A stretch of DNA of 64,000 nucleotides from Prevotellaceae bacterium UBA6417 (GCA_002439755.1 DJPH01000044.1:1-64000); one strand, 5' to 3'; positions 16,301-25,625 are shown, numbered from the stretch's first letter. The notes: generated by a model not told the origin, from the sequence alone. Translations and numbers: made by a program.

Positions 16301-17412
16301 ACAAGGATGTAGCGGTTGGGAGCTTCCGACGACCATAATTCGGGCTTCACCACATAGAGCGTTGTCTTTGCCGTGCCTTCCGTAAATTTGTTTAATTCGA
16401 GAATGTCTGATTTTCCCAGGATGTTGGGAACAATCGTATTGTCATCCGAATAAAGCTTGTTATGATACAAAGTGTATTCTATATGATAATGTTTGGCTTT
16501 CTTTGAGCTGTGGTTGGCAATTTCAGCCTCAATGCTCAAAGAACCGTTCTCAAAATTATTGTCCAAATCGGGAGTCACCTTTAAATCCTTGAAGTGCAGT
16601 TGTGGCACGGAGTATATGGCGACGGTGCGGAATATGCCCGGAAGACGAAACATATCCTGAGCTTCCAGAAAACTGCCGTCTGAATTGCGATATACCTCAA
16701 CAGCTACCGTATTCTGACCGCTTTTTAAAAACCGTGTAATGTTAAAACGGGCGGCATTGCGCGAATTCTTGGAAAAGCCTACGTAGTGGCCGTTGATCCA
16801 TAGGTAAAAAAACGAATCGACACCATCAAAGCTGATGAATACTTCGCGTCCGTCCCATGTTGACGGCACTTCAAATGTGCGGATGTACGACCCTACTTCA
16901 TTTCTGTATTTGTAGGTTGTCCAATTTTCAGGCGGTGTACGCATGACGCCTCCCCGCCAATCATCTACTTTGACGCTGTGTTGGAAAATGACAGGCTGGT
17001 TCACATAAATCGGAACACCGTATTTCAAGGTCCTGTCTTTTTGAATCCCGTAAATGTTCCAGCTCATGGGAACTGTGACCTCGTCCCAGCGTGAAGCATC
17101 GAATCCTTCTTTATAAAATGACACAGGACGTTGTTCGGGATTGGGTGCCCAATGAAATCGCCATTTGCCGTTGAGTGATTGCCAGTAGCTGCTGTTTTCA
17201 GGCAACACCTTTCGTGCGCTTTCTATGTCTTGGAATGAGAAAAACCAAGCACGTGGTTGTTCCTTGTTATAGGCCAGACGTTCCGGATTGTTCCATTCGT
17301 TTCCATCTGGAGCCGTGGCGTTGCCATATTCAAAGCCTTGAAGGAAAACGCTTTTTCCACTAAGCGAAAAGCATAGTAATGTCAGTGCAGTTGTAAAGAT
17401 GATTCTTTTCAT
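13390..17412 (-). CDS. Secreted glycoside hydrolase family 2 beta-galactosidase with C-terminal discoidin-like domain
   Basis: A 1340-aa LacZ-type enzyme exported to the periplasm or surface. ATG 17412 is chosen because a signal peptide (MKRIIFTTALTLLCFSLSG) follows directly. Order: GH2 sugar-binding domain (about 90-270), immunoglobulin-like domain, TIM barrel with acid/base Glu533 (SLGNEAGPGH) and nucleophile Glu596 (HISEYAHSMGN), linker, bgal small-chain domain, and a C-terminal F5/8 type C (discoidin, CBM32-like) domain over about the last 140 residues. It releases terminal beta-galactose from glycans; the extra domain may bind galactosides of host mucin or plant polysaccharide. No SusC/D pair is adjacent, so it is not in a classical polysaccharide locus. 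Substrate is inferred. Confidence 0.94.
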   Translation of the reverse strand: MKRIIFTTALTLLCFSLSGKSVFLQGFEYGNATAPDGNEWNNPERLAYNKEQPRAWFFSFQDIESARKVLPENSSYWQSLNGKWRFHWAPNPEQRPVSFYKEGFDASRWDEVTVPMSWNIYGIQKDRTLKYGVPIYVNQPVIFQHSVKVDDWRGGVMRTPPENWTTYKYRNEVGSYIRTFEVPSTWDGREVFISFDGVDSFFYLWINGHYVGFSKNSRNAARFNITRFLKSGQNTVAVEVYRNSDGSFLEAQDMFRLPGIFRTVAIYSVPQLHFKDLKVTPDLDNNFENGSLSIEAEIANHSSKKAKHYHIEYTLYHNKLYSDDNTIVPNILGKSDILELNKFTEGTAKTTLYVVKPELWSSEAPNRYILVGRLKDKKGKVVETVSTIVGFRKVEIKDTPASADEFGKAGRYYYVNGKTVKLKGVNRHETNPSLGHAITRRQMEEEIMLMKRANINHVRNSHYPDDPYWYYLCNKYGIYLEDEANIESHEYYYGKASLSHPKEWLNAHVARVMEMVRSNVNNPSIVIWSLGNEAGPGHNFVAAYDSLKNYDQSRPVQYERNNNIVDMGSNQYPSIAWVREAVKGNAGIKYPFHISEYAHSMGNAAGNLIDYWKAIESTNFFCGGAIWDWIDQAMYYYNEKGERFMAYGGDFGDFPNDGQFVMNGIIFANMQPKPQYYEVKKVYQNIQVDSVDMLKGEVSVFNKQYFEDLSQYDAKWSLYRNGKPIKTGLVNVGTLGARQRKTIQIPLQYASLDADAEYFVKLQFLLKYDKPWAKAGYPQAEEQILVKKAAQRPCISLSDTQQKLSAKTVDDSITAIQGKGFTVKFNKNQGTIHSLEYNGQQIISEGGGPKIDAFRALTNNDNWFYQSWYENGLHNLRNHVESDRIIVNDNGTISINYSLTAQAPYGSRLVEKGLASGRYTLNNNVSKPFGESDFHFIANLLWTVYPDGSIELQSTITSNKPGLTLPRLGYVMEMPKTMDKLTYYGRGPIGNYPDRKTGQNIEIYETSIKKALNIWPKPQDTGNHEEVRWCSITDENGKGAVFIAPDAMSMQALPNSALDLTFARHPYELPQRPNNYLHLDAAVTGLGGNSCGQGGPLEIDRVKANDHRVAFMIRPVNSNAEQQSQVGVCGNAPLLITRANNGQVSIKAAKTGETIVYRIGKSKAQTYKEPFALPDGGTVTAWTAKAPLLTYTLKFEKLAAIPLTVKYASSEETSGDEGLATHLIDNDPATYWHTMYSVTVAKFPHWVDFDAGSEKSIKGFTYLPRQDSWNGNIKNYRIQISNDGKEWGKPICEGEFERNLKLKKINLQHPVKARYIRFTALSAHDGQDFATGAEFQVLTD

Positions 17413-17445
17413 ATGGATATTCAATGCTTGATATTGTTTAGGTAG

Positions 17446-17453
17446 CAAAGTTA
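17446..17453 (-). promoter_or_regulatory. -7 element for the GH2 gene
   Basis: TAACTTTG on the minus strand, 33 bp upstream of ATG 17412. It overlaps the upstream in-frame ATG region, supporting the downstream start. No convincing -33 box is seen. Confidence 0.5.
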
Positions 17454-17494
17454 AGTAAGATGTACAATATTCTGATACTTATCTTGATAAAAAA

Positions 17495-18766
17495 TCAAAA
17501 GCGGCCTTCCCAAAGCTTTTTCATCCTTTCTCCGAGTTTGGATTCGGCCTGATTGTCTTGTGGCTCCCAAATGCGCGTGTTTTCCAGGCTGTCGGGCATG
17601 TATTGCTGCTTTACAAAGTGTCCCGGGTAATCATGCGCATACTTATAGTCGGCTCCATAGCCCAAATCGCCCATCAGTTGTGTGGGTGCATTGCGCAGAT
17701 GGAGCGGTACCGGCCGGTTGCCCGTGGCTTCGACAATCGATAATGCCTTGTTGATGCCCAGATATGCTGAATTGCTTTTGGGGCTTGCAGCCAAATAAAC
17801 GGTTGCTTCGGCCAAAGGTATGCGTCCTTCGGGCCAACCTATTTTCTGCACGGCGTCAAAGGCGGCATTGGCCAGTAAAAGAGCGTTGGGATTGGCCAGA
17901 CCAATATCCTCGGCCGCCGATATGACCAAACGCCGTGCAATAAACTTCGGGTCTTCACCTGCACTGACCATGCGTGCCAGCCAATACAGCGCGGCATCCG
18001 GATCGCTTCCTCTGATGCTTTTGATGAATGCTGATATGATGTCGTAGTGCATCTCACCGCCTTTATCGTAAGCCTGCGGGTTTTGCTGCAATTCACGGGT
18101 CACTATTTCGTTATTGAAAACGATGGTGTCGTTTTCGTTATACGAATTAGCTATAAGATCCACAATGTTCAGCAATTTGCGTGCATCGCCGCCGCTGTAG
18201 CGCAGCAAGGCCTCTGTTTCCTGAATATCAATTTTGCGTTCTTTCAAATAGATATCTTTGTGAATGGCTCTTTCGAGCAATTCTTCCAAGTCTGCATTCG
18301 TCAGACTGTTCAGTACATATACCTGGCAGCGCGACAGCAACGGACGTATCACCTCAAACGATGGGTTTTCGGTCGTGGCACCGATAAGAGTGACAATGCC
18401 TTTTTCAACTGCCGCCAATAACGAATCTTGCTGTGATTTGCTGAAGCGGTGAATTTCATCGATAAACAATATCGGAACCGGTGAATCGAAGAAACGATTG
18501 TTTACGGCTTTGTCGATTACGTCGCGCACTTCTTTTACTCCGCTGTTAATGGCGCTCAACACATAAAAAGGCGAATGCACTGCGTTGGCTATGATTTGTG
18601 CCAGAGTGGTTTTGCCGACTCCCGGCGGTCCCCACATGATAAACGAAGAAACCTTCCCGGTTTCTATCATCTTGCGCAGGATGCCTCCGGGTCCCACAAG
18701 GTGCTTTTGTCCTACATATTCGTCAAGACTTTGCGGTCTTAATCGTTCTGCCAATGGTTTTGCCAT
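17495..18766 (-). CDS. rarA: Replication-associated recombination protein A (RarA/MgsA), AAA+ ATPase
   Basis: A 423-aa clamp-loader-like ATPase that acts at stalled replication forks. Visible are Walker A GPPGVGKTT (about 47-55), Walker B LFIDEIHRF, sensor ATTENPSF and the C-terminal tetramerisation part with LPLHLRNAPTQLMG. Length is normal for the family. It starts 33 bp downstream of the neighbouring secreted-protein gene and ends 82 bp before the GH2 start; no functional link to these neighbours is expected. Confidence 0.96.
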   Translation of the reverse strand: MAKPLAERLRPQSLDEYVGQKHLVGPGGILRKMIETGKVSSFIMWGPPGVGKTTLAQIIANAVHSPFYVLSAINSGVKEVRDVIDKAVNNRFFDSPVPILFIDEIHRFSKSQQDSLLAAVEKGIVTLIGATTENPSFEVIRPLLSRCQVYVLNSLTNADLEELLERAIHKDIYLKERKIDIQETEALLRYSGGDARKLLNIVDLIANSYNENDTIVFNNEIVTRELQQNPQAYDKGGEMHYDIISAFIKSIRGSDPDAALYWLARMVSAGEDPKFIARRLVISAAEDIGLANPNALLLANAAFDAVQKIGWPEGRIPLAEATVYLAASPKSNSAYLGINKALSIVEATGNRPVPLHLRNAPTQLMGDLGYGADYKYAHDYPGHFVKQQYMPDSLENTRIWEPQDNQAESKLGERMKKLWEGRF

Positions 18767-18799
18767 AAAATGATGTTTTATGATGTTTTTGATTGCAGC

Positions 18800-20698
18800 T
18801 TAGACGATGGCAATATAGCCTGCATCCCAGCTTTCAAGTCGCGGTATTGTGACAATGACGTCTTCTCCGTTGCGTACTTGCTTCAAGGTCTTGTCTTTTT
18901 CATTGGCATTACGCCATACACACTTTTTCCCGGGCCGGCAGCCACGCAGCTTCAGCCGGATGTCTTCGCATTCGGAAATGGTGCAGTTGAGCAAGGTGAC
19001 AGAACGTAATTGTCCATCCGGATAAACGCGTGGGATGACCATCATTTGTGGCGTGTTTTCGGATATGACAGGCAGCTTTCTGCCTGAGCACCAATCCGCA
19101 GCTTCCAACAGCAAAAGGCGTTCGGCGTTGCTGATTTCTGTATTATAGCTGGCTACAACAGCTATGCGTGCTCCTTTGTCTGATTGGTAGCACGAAACGG
19201 TGGATATGGGCGAAGCAACAGGGTGCAATGCCCTGTCGAAGCCACGCTTGCAGGCATAATCCCATGCGCCTTTGTCGAGCAGGATGCTTTTCGATTCAAA
19301 TAGTTCACGGCCTTCTGCTTCTCCAAGCCCCCTTACTGTTCCGGCATCCATGAAAAGTGCCGTAGGAAAATGCCCGTCAGGCGTAAAAGGCATGCCTAAT
19401 GTTGCTATTCTTTCGATGCCGTCGTTGGCGTTGGTCGTGATCCAGGCGAAGGGCGGTTCTCCATTTTCTTTTTGCCGCAACACACAATTGCGGCTTATGT
19501 AGGGATTCAGGCCACCGGGTTCTGTACCTTCGTTGAAAAGAGTGAATCGTTCATAAAAAGCACGCCAGCGCGAGAGGTGTTTAAAGTAATTGTCTGCATA
19601 CCATTCCATGGGTTCCACTGCGCTACATATGATGGCATATGAAAGCTGCGTTACTCCCATGGCCAAATACAATTGCGATTCCACGCAAAGCCCATGGGGC
19701 GATTTGGCCGTTGCACGATGCGGAAAACCTTCTACTTCGGCTGCGATCTGCTGTACATCTGGAGGAAGACGCCGTATTTGACGTGCCATGTCAAGGGCTT
19801 TTTGTATCATGCCACGGGGCTCGTGGTCGTCATAAAAGCCGTTGCCCGGCCGTGAAACCGGTGCCATGCCTGTTTCCTGGCGCATGGCGTTGAATATTGG
19901 CTGCCAGTCGTAGCCTTCGAGGAGCTCACGATGGAAATTGGCATGTTGCAGACCCACTGTGGTTGATGGCGAAGCGGCATGGATGCCTCGTGCTGCCCGT
20001 TGGGCAACCAAGGCCAGACTTTCCTGACAAAAGCGAATCCATTTGCTGCGCACATTGCCGTCGCCCGCATTGCTTTCCAAGGCTTCGACCAATGCTGCCC
20101 TGTCATAATGAAACCCGTTTTCACGGTTGAAAAGGCCGATACATGTGTCACAAAAGCACAACATGCGTGCCGGCCAGTGGTTGGTGATGCGCAAGTCGTC
20201 GTCGAGCCATACGGCTACCGGCTTGCATGCAGCGGCATATGCGCCATAGGTCTGTTCGATATATGTCAAAAAGGCTTCCTGCCGTGGACAGTTGCCCATT
20301 TGAGTTGCTTCTCCTGCGTTGTTGACAATTGTGGACCATTCTTTCGGCTTTAGTTCTGAAGAGCTGAACTCGAAAGAATCGCCGTGTCCCAATGTGATGC
20401 CTTGTATGGATGTTCCGATACCGATTTTGCGCAGTTCGGCTGCTGCGCGTGCCATTTTTTGTGCCGAACGGGTGTGCTTGTTTTTGTCAAGAGTCGTTAT
20501 TTCCATACAAAACCATGCTTCGTCCCACAGATCGGGATAAGTCTTTAATGCCTGCAAAAGTTCTGCTTTCAGACTGTCGTTGGTGTGGTGGTGAGGCCAA
20601 AGGCGCAAAAGCATTTTGAAATTGCTCTGTGTCTTGGCTGTTCCGAAGATTCCTGTTGCGGCCAGCGCTGTCAGTATCAAAAATAGTTTCCTTCTCAT
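18800..20698 (-). CDS. Secreted protein of unknown family, glycoside-hydrolase-like
   Basis: A 632-aa protein with an N-terminal signal peptide (MRRKLFLILTALAATGIFG). I do not recognise a named family. The sequence has features of a clan GH-A TIM barrel: an acidic strand end AVWLDDDLRI (about 163-172), a cysteine cluster CFCDTCIGLF of the type found in GH42-like enzymes, EVEGFPH further on, and a C-terminal region rich in beta strands. A secreted glycosidase would fit the flanking GH2 and GH25 genes, but no catalytic pair can be assigned with confidence. It lies in a minus-strand series after the GH25 gene (51 bp gap). Confidence 0.55.
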   Translation of the reverse strand: MRRKLFLILTALAATGIFGTAKTQSNFKMLLRLWPHHHTNDSLKAELLQALKTYPDLWDEAWFCMEITTLDKNKHTRSAQKMARAAAELRKIGIGTSIQGITLGHGDSFEFSSSELKPKEWSTIVNNAGEATQMGNCPRQEAFLTYIEQTYGAYAAACKPVAVWLDDDLRITNHWPARMLCFCDTCIGLFNRENGFHYDRAALVEALESNAGDGNVRSKWIRFCQESLALVAQRAARGIHAASPSTTVGLQHANFHRELLEGYDWQPIFNAMRQETGMAPVSRPGNGFYDDHEPRGMIQKALDMARQIRRLPPDVQQIAAEVEGFPHRATAKSPHGLCVESQLYLAMGVTQLSYAIICSAVEPMEWYADNYFKHLSRWRAFYERFTLFNEGTEPGGLNPYISRNCVLRQKENGEPPFAWITTNANDGIERIATLGMPFTPDGHFPTALFMDAGTVRGLGEAEGRELFESKSILLDKGAWDYACKRGFDRALHPVASPISTVSCYQSDKGARIAVVASYNTEISNAERLLLLEAADWCSGRKLPVISENTPQMMVIPRVYPDGQLRSVTLLNCTISECEDIRLKLRGCRPGKKCVWRNANEKDKTLKQVRNGEDVIVTIPRLESWDAGYIAIV

Positions 20699-20749
20699 GA
20701 GTCGTAATCTGTGTTTTCTTGTTCCTGTCGATAAGGGTATGGAATGGCT

Positions 20750-21631
20750 TTAGAAGAATTCATTTTCGCTGTCTTCTTTCCGACCGATGGTGAACTTTTG
20801 CAAATCATACATCGAGCCATTGTAGATATCCAAGTCCACATGGCCTTTGATGCCTCTCACTCTGCCCATATCGGTGTGTTGCCAGAACCGCCATTCTCCT
20901 TTGTATTTCAGGGTGTCTACGTAGTAGTGGGCTATCCAGTAGGGATATTGTCCGAATATACTGTCGCTGAAATATTTTTTCTTGAAGTCATAGTTGGCGT
21001 AGATGATGGGTTTCACGCCGTAGTGCTTTTCCACGATGCGCAGCCAGGTCAGGGCGGCTTTTTTTATTTGCTGCGGTGTCAGTGTTCCGGTCTTTTCAAA
21101 ATCGAGTACGGGCGGCAAGTCGCCGTCTTCCAGGTGCACTTGTTTCAAGTAATAGTGTGCCTGTGCCTCGGCCGTCTTGGACGGCACGTAGAAATGGTAT
21201 GCTCCGCGAATGAAATTGTTGTCTTTGGCTTTGTAAAAGTTGTCGTTGAAGTTTTCATCCAGGATGTTGGTTCCTTCTGTCGCTTTGATGATGATGAAAC
21301 GCACCGGCGTGTCATATAGTTGTGCGTTGCGCAGCAGGTCCCAGTCTATTTCGCCTTGATAATGCGATATGTCTATACCGTGTATGGAGTAGCCCGAAGG
21401 ATATTTGCCTTCGCCGAAGATGCCTTTCCATCGGAACGAAAAGGGATTGACGAAGAAATAATAGAATACGAAAGCATATGCCGAAACAATGAGCAGGCCG
21501 CCCACCCACAGTGCCCATGTGGGTATATTAAGGGGAAATTTACGTGTGCGTTTCCTCTTTTTTTTATGTTTCACGGGCTTGGCTTTCGGTGCGGCCGTTT
21601 TTTTTGGCAGATGCTTTTTGTGGGTTTCCAT
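20750..21631 (-). CDS. Membrane-anchored GH25 muramidase
   Basis: A 293-aa lysozyme-like enzyme cutting the MurNAc-GlcNAc bond of peptidoglycan. A very basic N terminus (about 1-32, many Lys/Arg) precedes one membrane helix (about 35-60, WALWVGGLLIVSAYAFVFYY), so the catalytic domain should face the periplasm. The GH25 domain follows, with the DISHYQG strand and the catalytic acidic pair in PVLDFEKTG. Length and motifs are normal. A second GH25 gene of different sequence lies at 52999-53814. Confidence 0.92.
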   Translation of the reverse strand: METHKKHLPKKTAAPKAKPVKHKKKRKRTRKFPLNIPTWALWVGGLLIVSAYAFVFYYFFVNPFSFRWKGIFGEGKYPSGYSIHGIDISHYQGEIDWDLLRNAQLYDTPVRFIIIKATEGTNILDENFNDNFYKAKDNNFIRGAYHFYVPSKTAEAQAHYYLKQVHLEDGDLPPVLDFEKTGTLTPQQIKKAALTWLRIVEKHYGVKPIIYANYDFKKKYFSDSIFGQYPYWIAHYYVDTLKYKGEWRFWQHTDMGRVRGIKGHVDLDIYNGSMYDLQKFTIGRKEDSENEFF

Positions 21632-21645
21632 ATTGTCGCAAAACG

Positions 21646-21684
21646 AAACTAATCTCCCGCTTTTCGAAAAAGGGAGATTAGTTT
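21646..21684 (-). terminator. Terminator of the PPi-PFK gene
   Basis: A perfect 13-bp stem (21646-21658 with 21672-21684) around a 13-base loop lies 34 bp after the PPi-PFK stop. On the minus strand it ends in AGTTT and runs into CGTTTTG, a moderately T-rich tail. Confidence 0.75.
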
Positions 21685-21717
21685 GTGTGGAATCCTATTT
21701 TAGGGATTGTTTGTCAG

Positions 21718-23355
21718 TCAAGCCTGTTCAAGTTGGAGTGTGACGGTTGTGCGGTCGCATACTTCCGACGGGCCGAAATATTGGATGGGACCCGGATAGA
21801 CAAAGCAGGTGTTCTTTTTCCATTCTTCGCGTTGTGCGGCAAATGTCTTGAAGGGTTTTCCTTCGAGGTCTACAAGAGCTTTGCGGATAACGGGCTTCAT
21901 GGCTCCGTTGCGCTTTTCCATGTTCAGCATCATGGTAATGGGCACACCTCCGGCAATCCATTGTTCGGCAGGGGCGATGGTATTTTTCACGATGGCCATA
22001 TATCCTGTTTTTCCGTTGGCTATCAGTTGCGATGCGCTTACGCCGAGCGAATAGCAGTAGTCTGCGTCAAAGTTCGAGGGTGCTGCGCAGCGTCCTTCGT
22101 AGCCGAAGAAATGGTGCAGGGCCGAGAATTTGCCGTTGTATTTGCCTTCGGCTTTCATTTTCTGCAGTTTTTCTGCCACCATTGACGACAGCAGTTTTTC
22201 TGTTTCGATGAGCGATACTTGTACGTTTCCGTGCGGGTCGCGCTCTCCTGTCAGCTGGTCGGCAAATGTACGTGGCAGCGATGCAAGCGTAGCGGAGTTT
22301 TCTTTGGTCAGGTTGCCCAACAGCCATTCTATGCGATCTTTCGGTTGGGCTTCGGTATAGGCTGCCGACGAAAGAACATCGTTGAGCTCGCTGATGAGGC
22401 GCTCGATCGACGGAATGAATTCTATCAGTCCTTCTGGTATCAATACGGTACCGAAGTTGTTGCCGTTTTCGGCGCGAGCGGCTACTACCTGGGCGATATC
22501 TGTCACGATGTCGTCGAGTGTGAGTCCTTTCTGCTGGATTTCTTCCGATATCAGGCAGATGTTGGGCTGTGTTTCCAAGGCGCATTCAAGGGCTATGTGC
22601 GAAGCCGAACGCCCCATCAGTTTGATGAAATGCCAATATTTTTTGGCTGAATTGGCATCGCGCTCGATGTTTCCGATTACTTCCGAATAGGTTTTGCATG
22701 CGGTGTCGAAGCCGAAGCTTGTTTCTATCTGGTCGTTCTTCAAGTCGCCGTCTATGGTCTTCGGGCATCCAATTACCTGGATTCCGGCTTTCTGGGCTGC
22801 GTAATATTCGGCAAGGATACAGGCATTGGTGTTCGAGTCGTCGCCGCCGATGATGACGAGAGCCTTGATGTCGAGCTCGCGAAGTATTTTCAGTCCGCTT
22901 TCAAACTGCGATACTTCTTCCAGTTTGGTGCGGCCCGAACCTATCATGTCAAAGCCGCCGGTGTTGCGGTATTCGTCAATGATTTCGGCCGTCAGTTCTA
23001 TATATTTGTGGTCAACCAGTCCGCCGGGTCCCAGCAGGAAGCCATACAGGCGGTTGGCCGGGTTCAAGCGTTTGATGCCGTCAAAAATGCCGCTGATTAC
23101 GTTGTGACCGCCAGGGGCCTGGCCTCCCGACAGTATCACGCCGACGTTTATCGGAGCATAGCTGCGTGCTTCTCCCGGCACAAATTCTACCAAAGGCAGG
23201 CCATAGGTGTTGGGGAACAGCTTTTTGATTTCTTCCTGGTCGGAAACGCTCTGAGTGGGCTCACCTTCTTTTACACTAACGCTACCCTGGAGTCCGAGCG
23301 GAAGCTTCGGGCTGTAGGCAGCTCTTGCTATTTGCAAAGCACTTTTCTTCGTCAT
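21718..23355 (-). CDS. pfp: Diphosphate--fructose-6-phosphate 1-phosphotransferase (PPi-dependent PFK)
   Basis: A 545-aa long-type phosphofructokinase that makes fructose 1,6-bisphosphate from fructose 6-phosphate with pyrophosphate as donor; the reaction is reversible in glycolysis. Diagnostic motifs are GGDDSNTNA, where Asp in place of Gly marks PPi use, and PKTIDGDLKN, together with GGQAPGGHN near the N terminus. Length fits the plant/Bacteroidetes long clade. It is a single-gene unit with a -7 element upstream (23381-23388) and a hairpin downstream. Confidence 0.95.
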   Translation of the reverse strand: MTKKSALQIARAAYSPKLPLGLQGSVSVKEGEPTQSVSDQEEIKKLFPNTYGLPLVEFVPGEARSYAPINVGVILSGGQAPGGHNVISGIFDGIKRLNPANRLYGFLLGPGGLVDHKYIELTAEIIDEYRNTGGFDMIGSGRTKLEEVSQFESGLKILRELDIKALVIIGGDDSNTNACILAEYYAAQKAGIQVIGCPKTIDGDLKNDQIETSFGFDTACKTYSEVIGNIERDANSAKKYWHFIKLMGRSASHIALECALETQPNICLISEEIQQKGLTLDDIVTDIAQVVAARAENGNNFGTVLIPEGLIEFIPSIERLISELNDVLSSAAYTEAQPKDRIEWLLGNLTKENSATLASLPRTFADQLTGERDPHGNVQVSLIETEKLLSSMVAEKLQKMKAEGKYNGKFSALHHFFGYEGRCAAPSNFDADYCYSLGVSASQLIANGKTGYMAIVKNTIAPAEQWIAGGVPITMMLNMEKRNGAMKPVIRKALVDLEGKPFKTFAAQREEWKKNTCFVYPGPIQYFGPSEVCDRTTVTLQLEQA

Positions 23356-23380
23356 AAGATTGTTTCTATTTAATCACTTA

Positions 23381-23388
23381 CAAAATTA
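23381..23388 (-). promoter_or_regulatory. -7 element for PPi-PFK
   Basis: TAATTTTG on the minus strand, 26 bp upstream of the start codon; matches TAnnTTTG. No -33 box is evident. Confidence 0.5.
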
Positions 23389-23485
23389 CGGCATTTTTGC
23401 GAGACTGCAGCTTTTCTGCGGCTTAAAAATGAGACCTGCAAGATAAAATAAGCTTTTGCGGGATGACGGTTCGCCAGCTTTTCTG

Positions 23486-23493
23486 TAATTTTG
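23486..23493 (+). promoter_or_regulatory. -7 element for dnaG
   Basis: TAATTTTG on the plus strand, only 12 bp before the dnaG ATG at 23505. The transcript would begin about 5 bases before the start, so the mRNA may be almost leaderless. Confidence 0.5.
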
Positions 23494-23504
23494 CGCCTTG
23501 AGGC

Positions 23505-25517
23505 ATGATTGACAGAGCTACCATAGAACGCATTTTGAATGCGGCCGATATTGTAGAAGTCGTTTCAGAGTTTGTGACGTTGCGCAGAGCCGGCACAAAC
23601 TGGAAGGGACTGTGCCCGTTTCATAACGAAAAGACGCCCTCTTTCATGGTTTCGCCGTCAAAAGGCATATGCAAGTGTTTTTCTTGCGGCAAAGGCGGAA
23701 ATGTGGTGCACTTTCTGATGCTTCACGAGCAGCTCACTTATCCCGAAGCCTTGCGCTGGCTAGCCAAGAAATACAATATCGAGGTGAAAGAGCGCGAGCT
23801 TACACCCGAAGACATCAGGCGCAACAATCTGCGCGAAAGCCTGCTGGTGGTGACGCAATGGGCCTGCGACTATTTTCAGCACAATCTGTATGATACAGAA
23901 GAGGGACAGGCTGTGGCTCTCACCTACTTTCGCGGCCGCGGTCTGCGCGACGATACCATTAGGACGTTTCGCCTGGGCTATTGCCTCCAGTCGCGCGATG
24001 CCTTGTCGGGCGAAGCTTTGCGAAAGGGCTTTAACGAGGATTTCCTCATTGATACAGGTCTTTGCCTTCGCACGGACGAGGGACGTTTGAAAGACAAGTG
24101 CCGCGGGCGCGTGGTCTTTCCCATTCAGGCCTTGGACGGCAAGGTCATTGCTTTCGGTGCCCGCACGCTCAGTTCCGACAAGCATGTGGCCAAATACATC
24201 AATTCGCCCGAATCGCAAATCTATCACAAGAGCGATGTGCTTTATGGCATTTATCAGGCCAAGGCCGCCATTCAGCAAACCGACCGTTGCTATCTGGTCG
24301 AGGGCTATATGGATGTGATAGCGATGCACCAGAGCGGCATAAAGAATGTGGTGGCTTCGTCGGGCACCTCGTTGACACACGGGCAGATACGCCTGATTCA
24401 CCGTTTTACGGGCAACCTGACGATTTTGTACGATGGCGATATGGCCGGCATACGTGCCTCGTTGCGCGGCATCGATATGCTGCTGGAAGAAGGCATGAAC
24501 ATACGGGTATTGCTGCTTCCCGACGGCGACGACCCCGACAGCTTTGCACGCAAGCACAGTCCTAAGGAATATCAGGACTATATGGAGTCGCATCAGGTGG
24601 ACTTCATCCGTTTCAAGGCCGGTATATTGTTGCAGGATGCCCAGTCTGACCCCATAAAGAAAAGCCAGGTGATGCGAAGCATCGTGGAGAGCATTGCCGT
24701 GATTCCCGATGCGCTCACCCGTTCCACCTATATCAAGGAGTGCAGTGCCCTGCTCGACGAGCGCGAAGAAGCCTTGGTCTATGAGACGACACGCATACGT
24801 CAGCAGCTGATGCTTGAAGAGCGGAAAAGGGAAAGGCAGCGGCAGTATCGCGAAGCCCAGGAACAGAGCGTGACATCTCAGGAAGGCAAAGAGCCAGCTG
24901 ACAATGCCGGTGCAGGGGCTCCTGTCCAGCAGGAAGAAGAGCTGGATTTGCATCCCTCCGATGTTATCGGCCAAAAAGAATTGCAACTGGTCAAGACCAT
25001 CGTGCGCTATGGCGAAATCGTCATGGCCTATGACGAGGATGAAAACGGTGAAAAGAAAGCATATACCGTCATAAGCTACATACAGTCAGAACTCGAGAGC
25101 GACGGGCTGGCATTCACTCATCCCGTCTACGCCCGGATTTTGCGCGAGGCCGTCGAGAATCAGAACCAACCGGACTTCACAGCTTCAAGATACTTTATGC
25201 AGCATCCCGACTCGGCCATCAGCCGCTTGGCTGCCCATCTGCTGAGCGACCGCTATCAGTTGAGCGAGAATTTTGCCCGTGAGCAGCGCATTTCCTCTGA
25301 GGCCGAAAAGCTCAACGAGAGCGTGCCGATAATGCTGGTCGACTTGAAAATGGCCATAGTGGCCACGCAGATGAAAAGCATTCTGAAATCGCTTCAAGAC
25401 CCTGCCGTATACAACGATGCGGAGCTGTATACGGAGAAAATGAAGCAATATCAGGATTTGAAAGAAATACAAAAGGCCCTGGCTTCGGCCGGAGGCGACC
25501 GCACCATTACCGTTTAA
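23505..25517 (+). CDS. dnaG: DNA primase DnaG
   Basis: A 670-aa primase that makes RNA primers at the replication fork. Domains: CHC2 zinc finger (CPFH and CFSC, about 37-65), the RNA polymerase core with Toprim motifs VEGYMDVIAMHQ (about 265-277) and YDGDMAGIRA (about 308-317), then a long helical C-terminal part for contact with the DnaB helicase. A low-complexity Glu/Gln-rich linker lies at about 440-490. It is the only plus-strand gene between 10 and 38 kb and is divergent from PPi-PFK. Confidence 0.97.
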   Translation: MIDRATIERILNAADIVEVVSEFVTLRRAGTNWKGLCPFHNEKTPSFMVSPSKGICKCFSCGKGGNVVHFLMLHEQLTYPEALRWLAKKYNIEVKERELTPEDIRRNNLRESLLVVTQWACDYFQHNLYDTEEGQAVALTYFRGRGLRDDTIRTFRLGYCLQSRDALSGEALRKGFNEDFLIDTGLCLRTDEGRLKDKCRGRVVFPIQALDGKVIAFGARTLSSDKHVAKYINSPESQIYHKSDVLYGIYQAKAAIQQTDRCYLVEGYMDVIAMHQSGIKNVVASSGTSLTHGQIRLIHRFTGNLTILYDGDMAGIRASLRGIDMLLEEGMNIRVLLLPDGDDPDSFARKHSPKEYQDYMESHQVDFIRFKAGILLQDAQSDPIKKSQVMRSIVESIAVIPDALTRSTYIKECSALLDEREEALVYETTRIRQQLMLEERKRERQRQYREAQEQSVTSQEGKEPADNAGAGAPVQQEEELDLHPSDVIGQKELQLVKTIVRYGEIVMAYDEDENGEKKAYTVISYIQSELESDGLAFTHPVYARILREAVENQNQPDFTASRYFMQHPDSAISRLAAHLLSDRYQLSENFAREQRISSEAEKLNESVPIMLVDLKMAIVATQMKSILKSLQDPAVYNDAELYTEKMKQYQDLKEIQKALASAGGDRTITV

Positions 25518-25625
25518 AAGAAAAAACATGAGGCTGTGAATCTGCTTTCCGACGCAGTGTGTGGAAAGCGGAAGGGAGCGTTTTCAAAATGCCGTGAAGG
25601 CAGTGTCCGGCTCACCGCAGGATAT

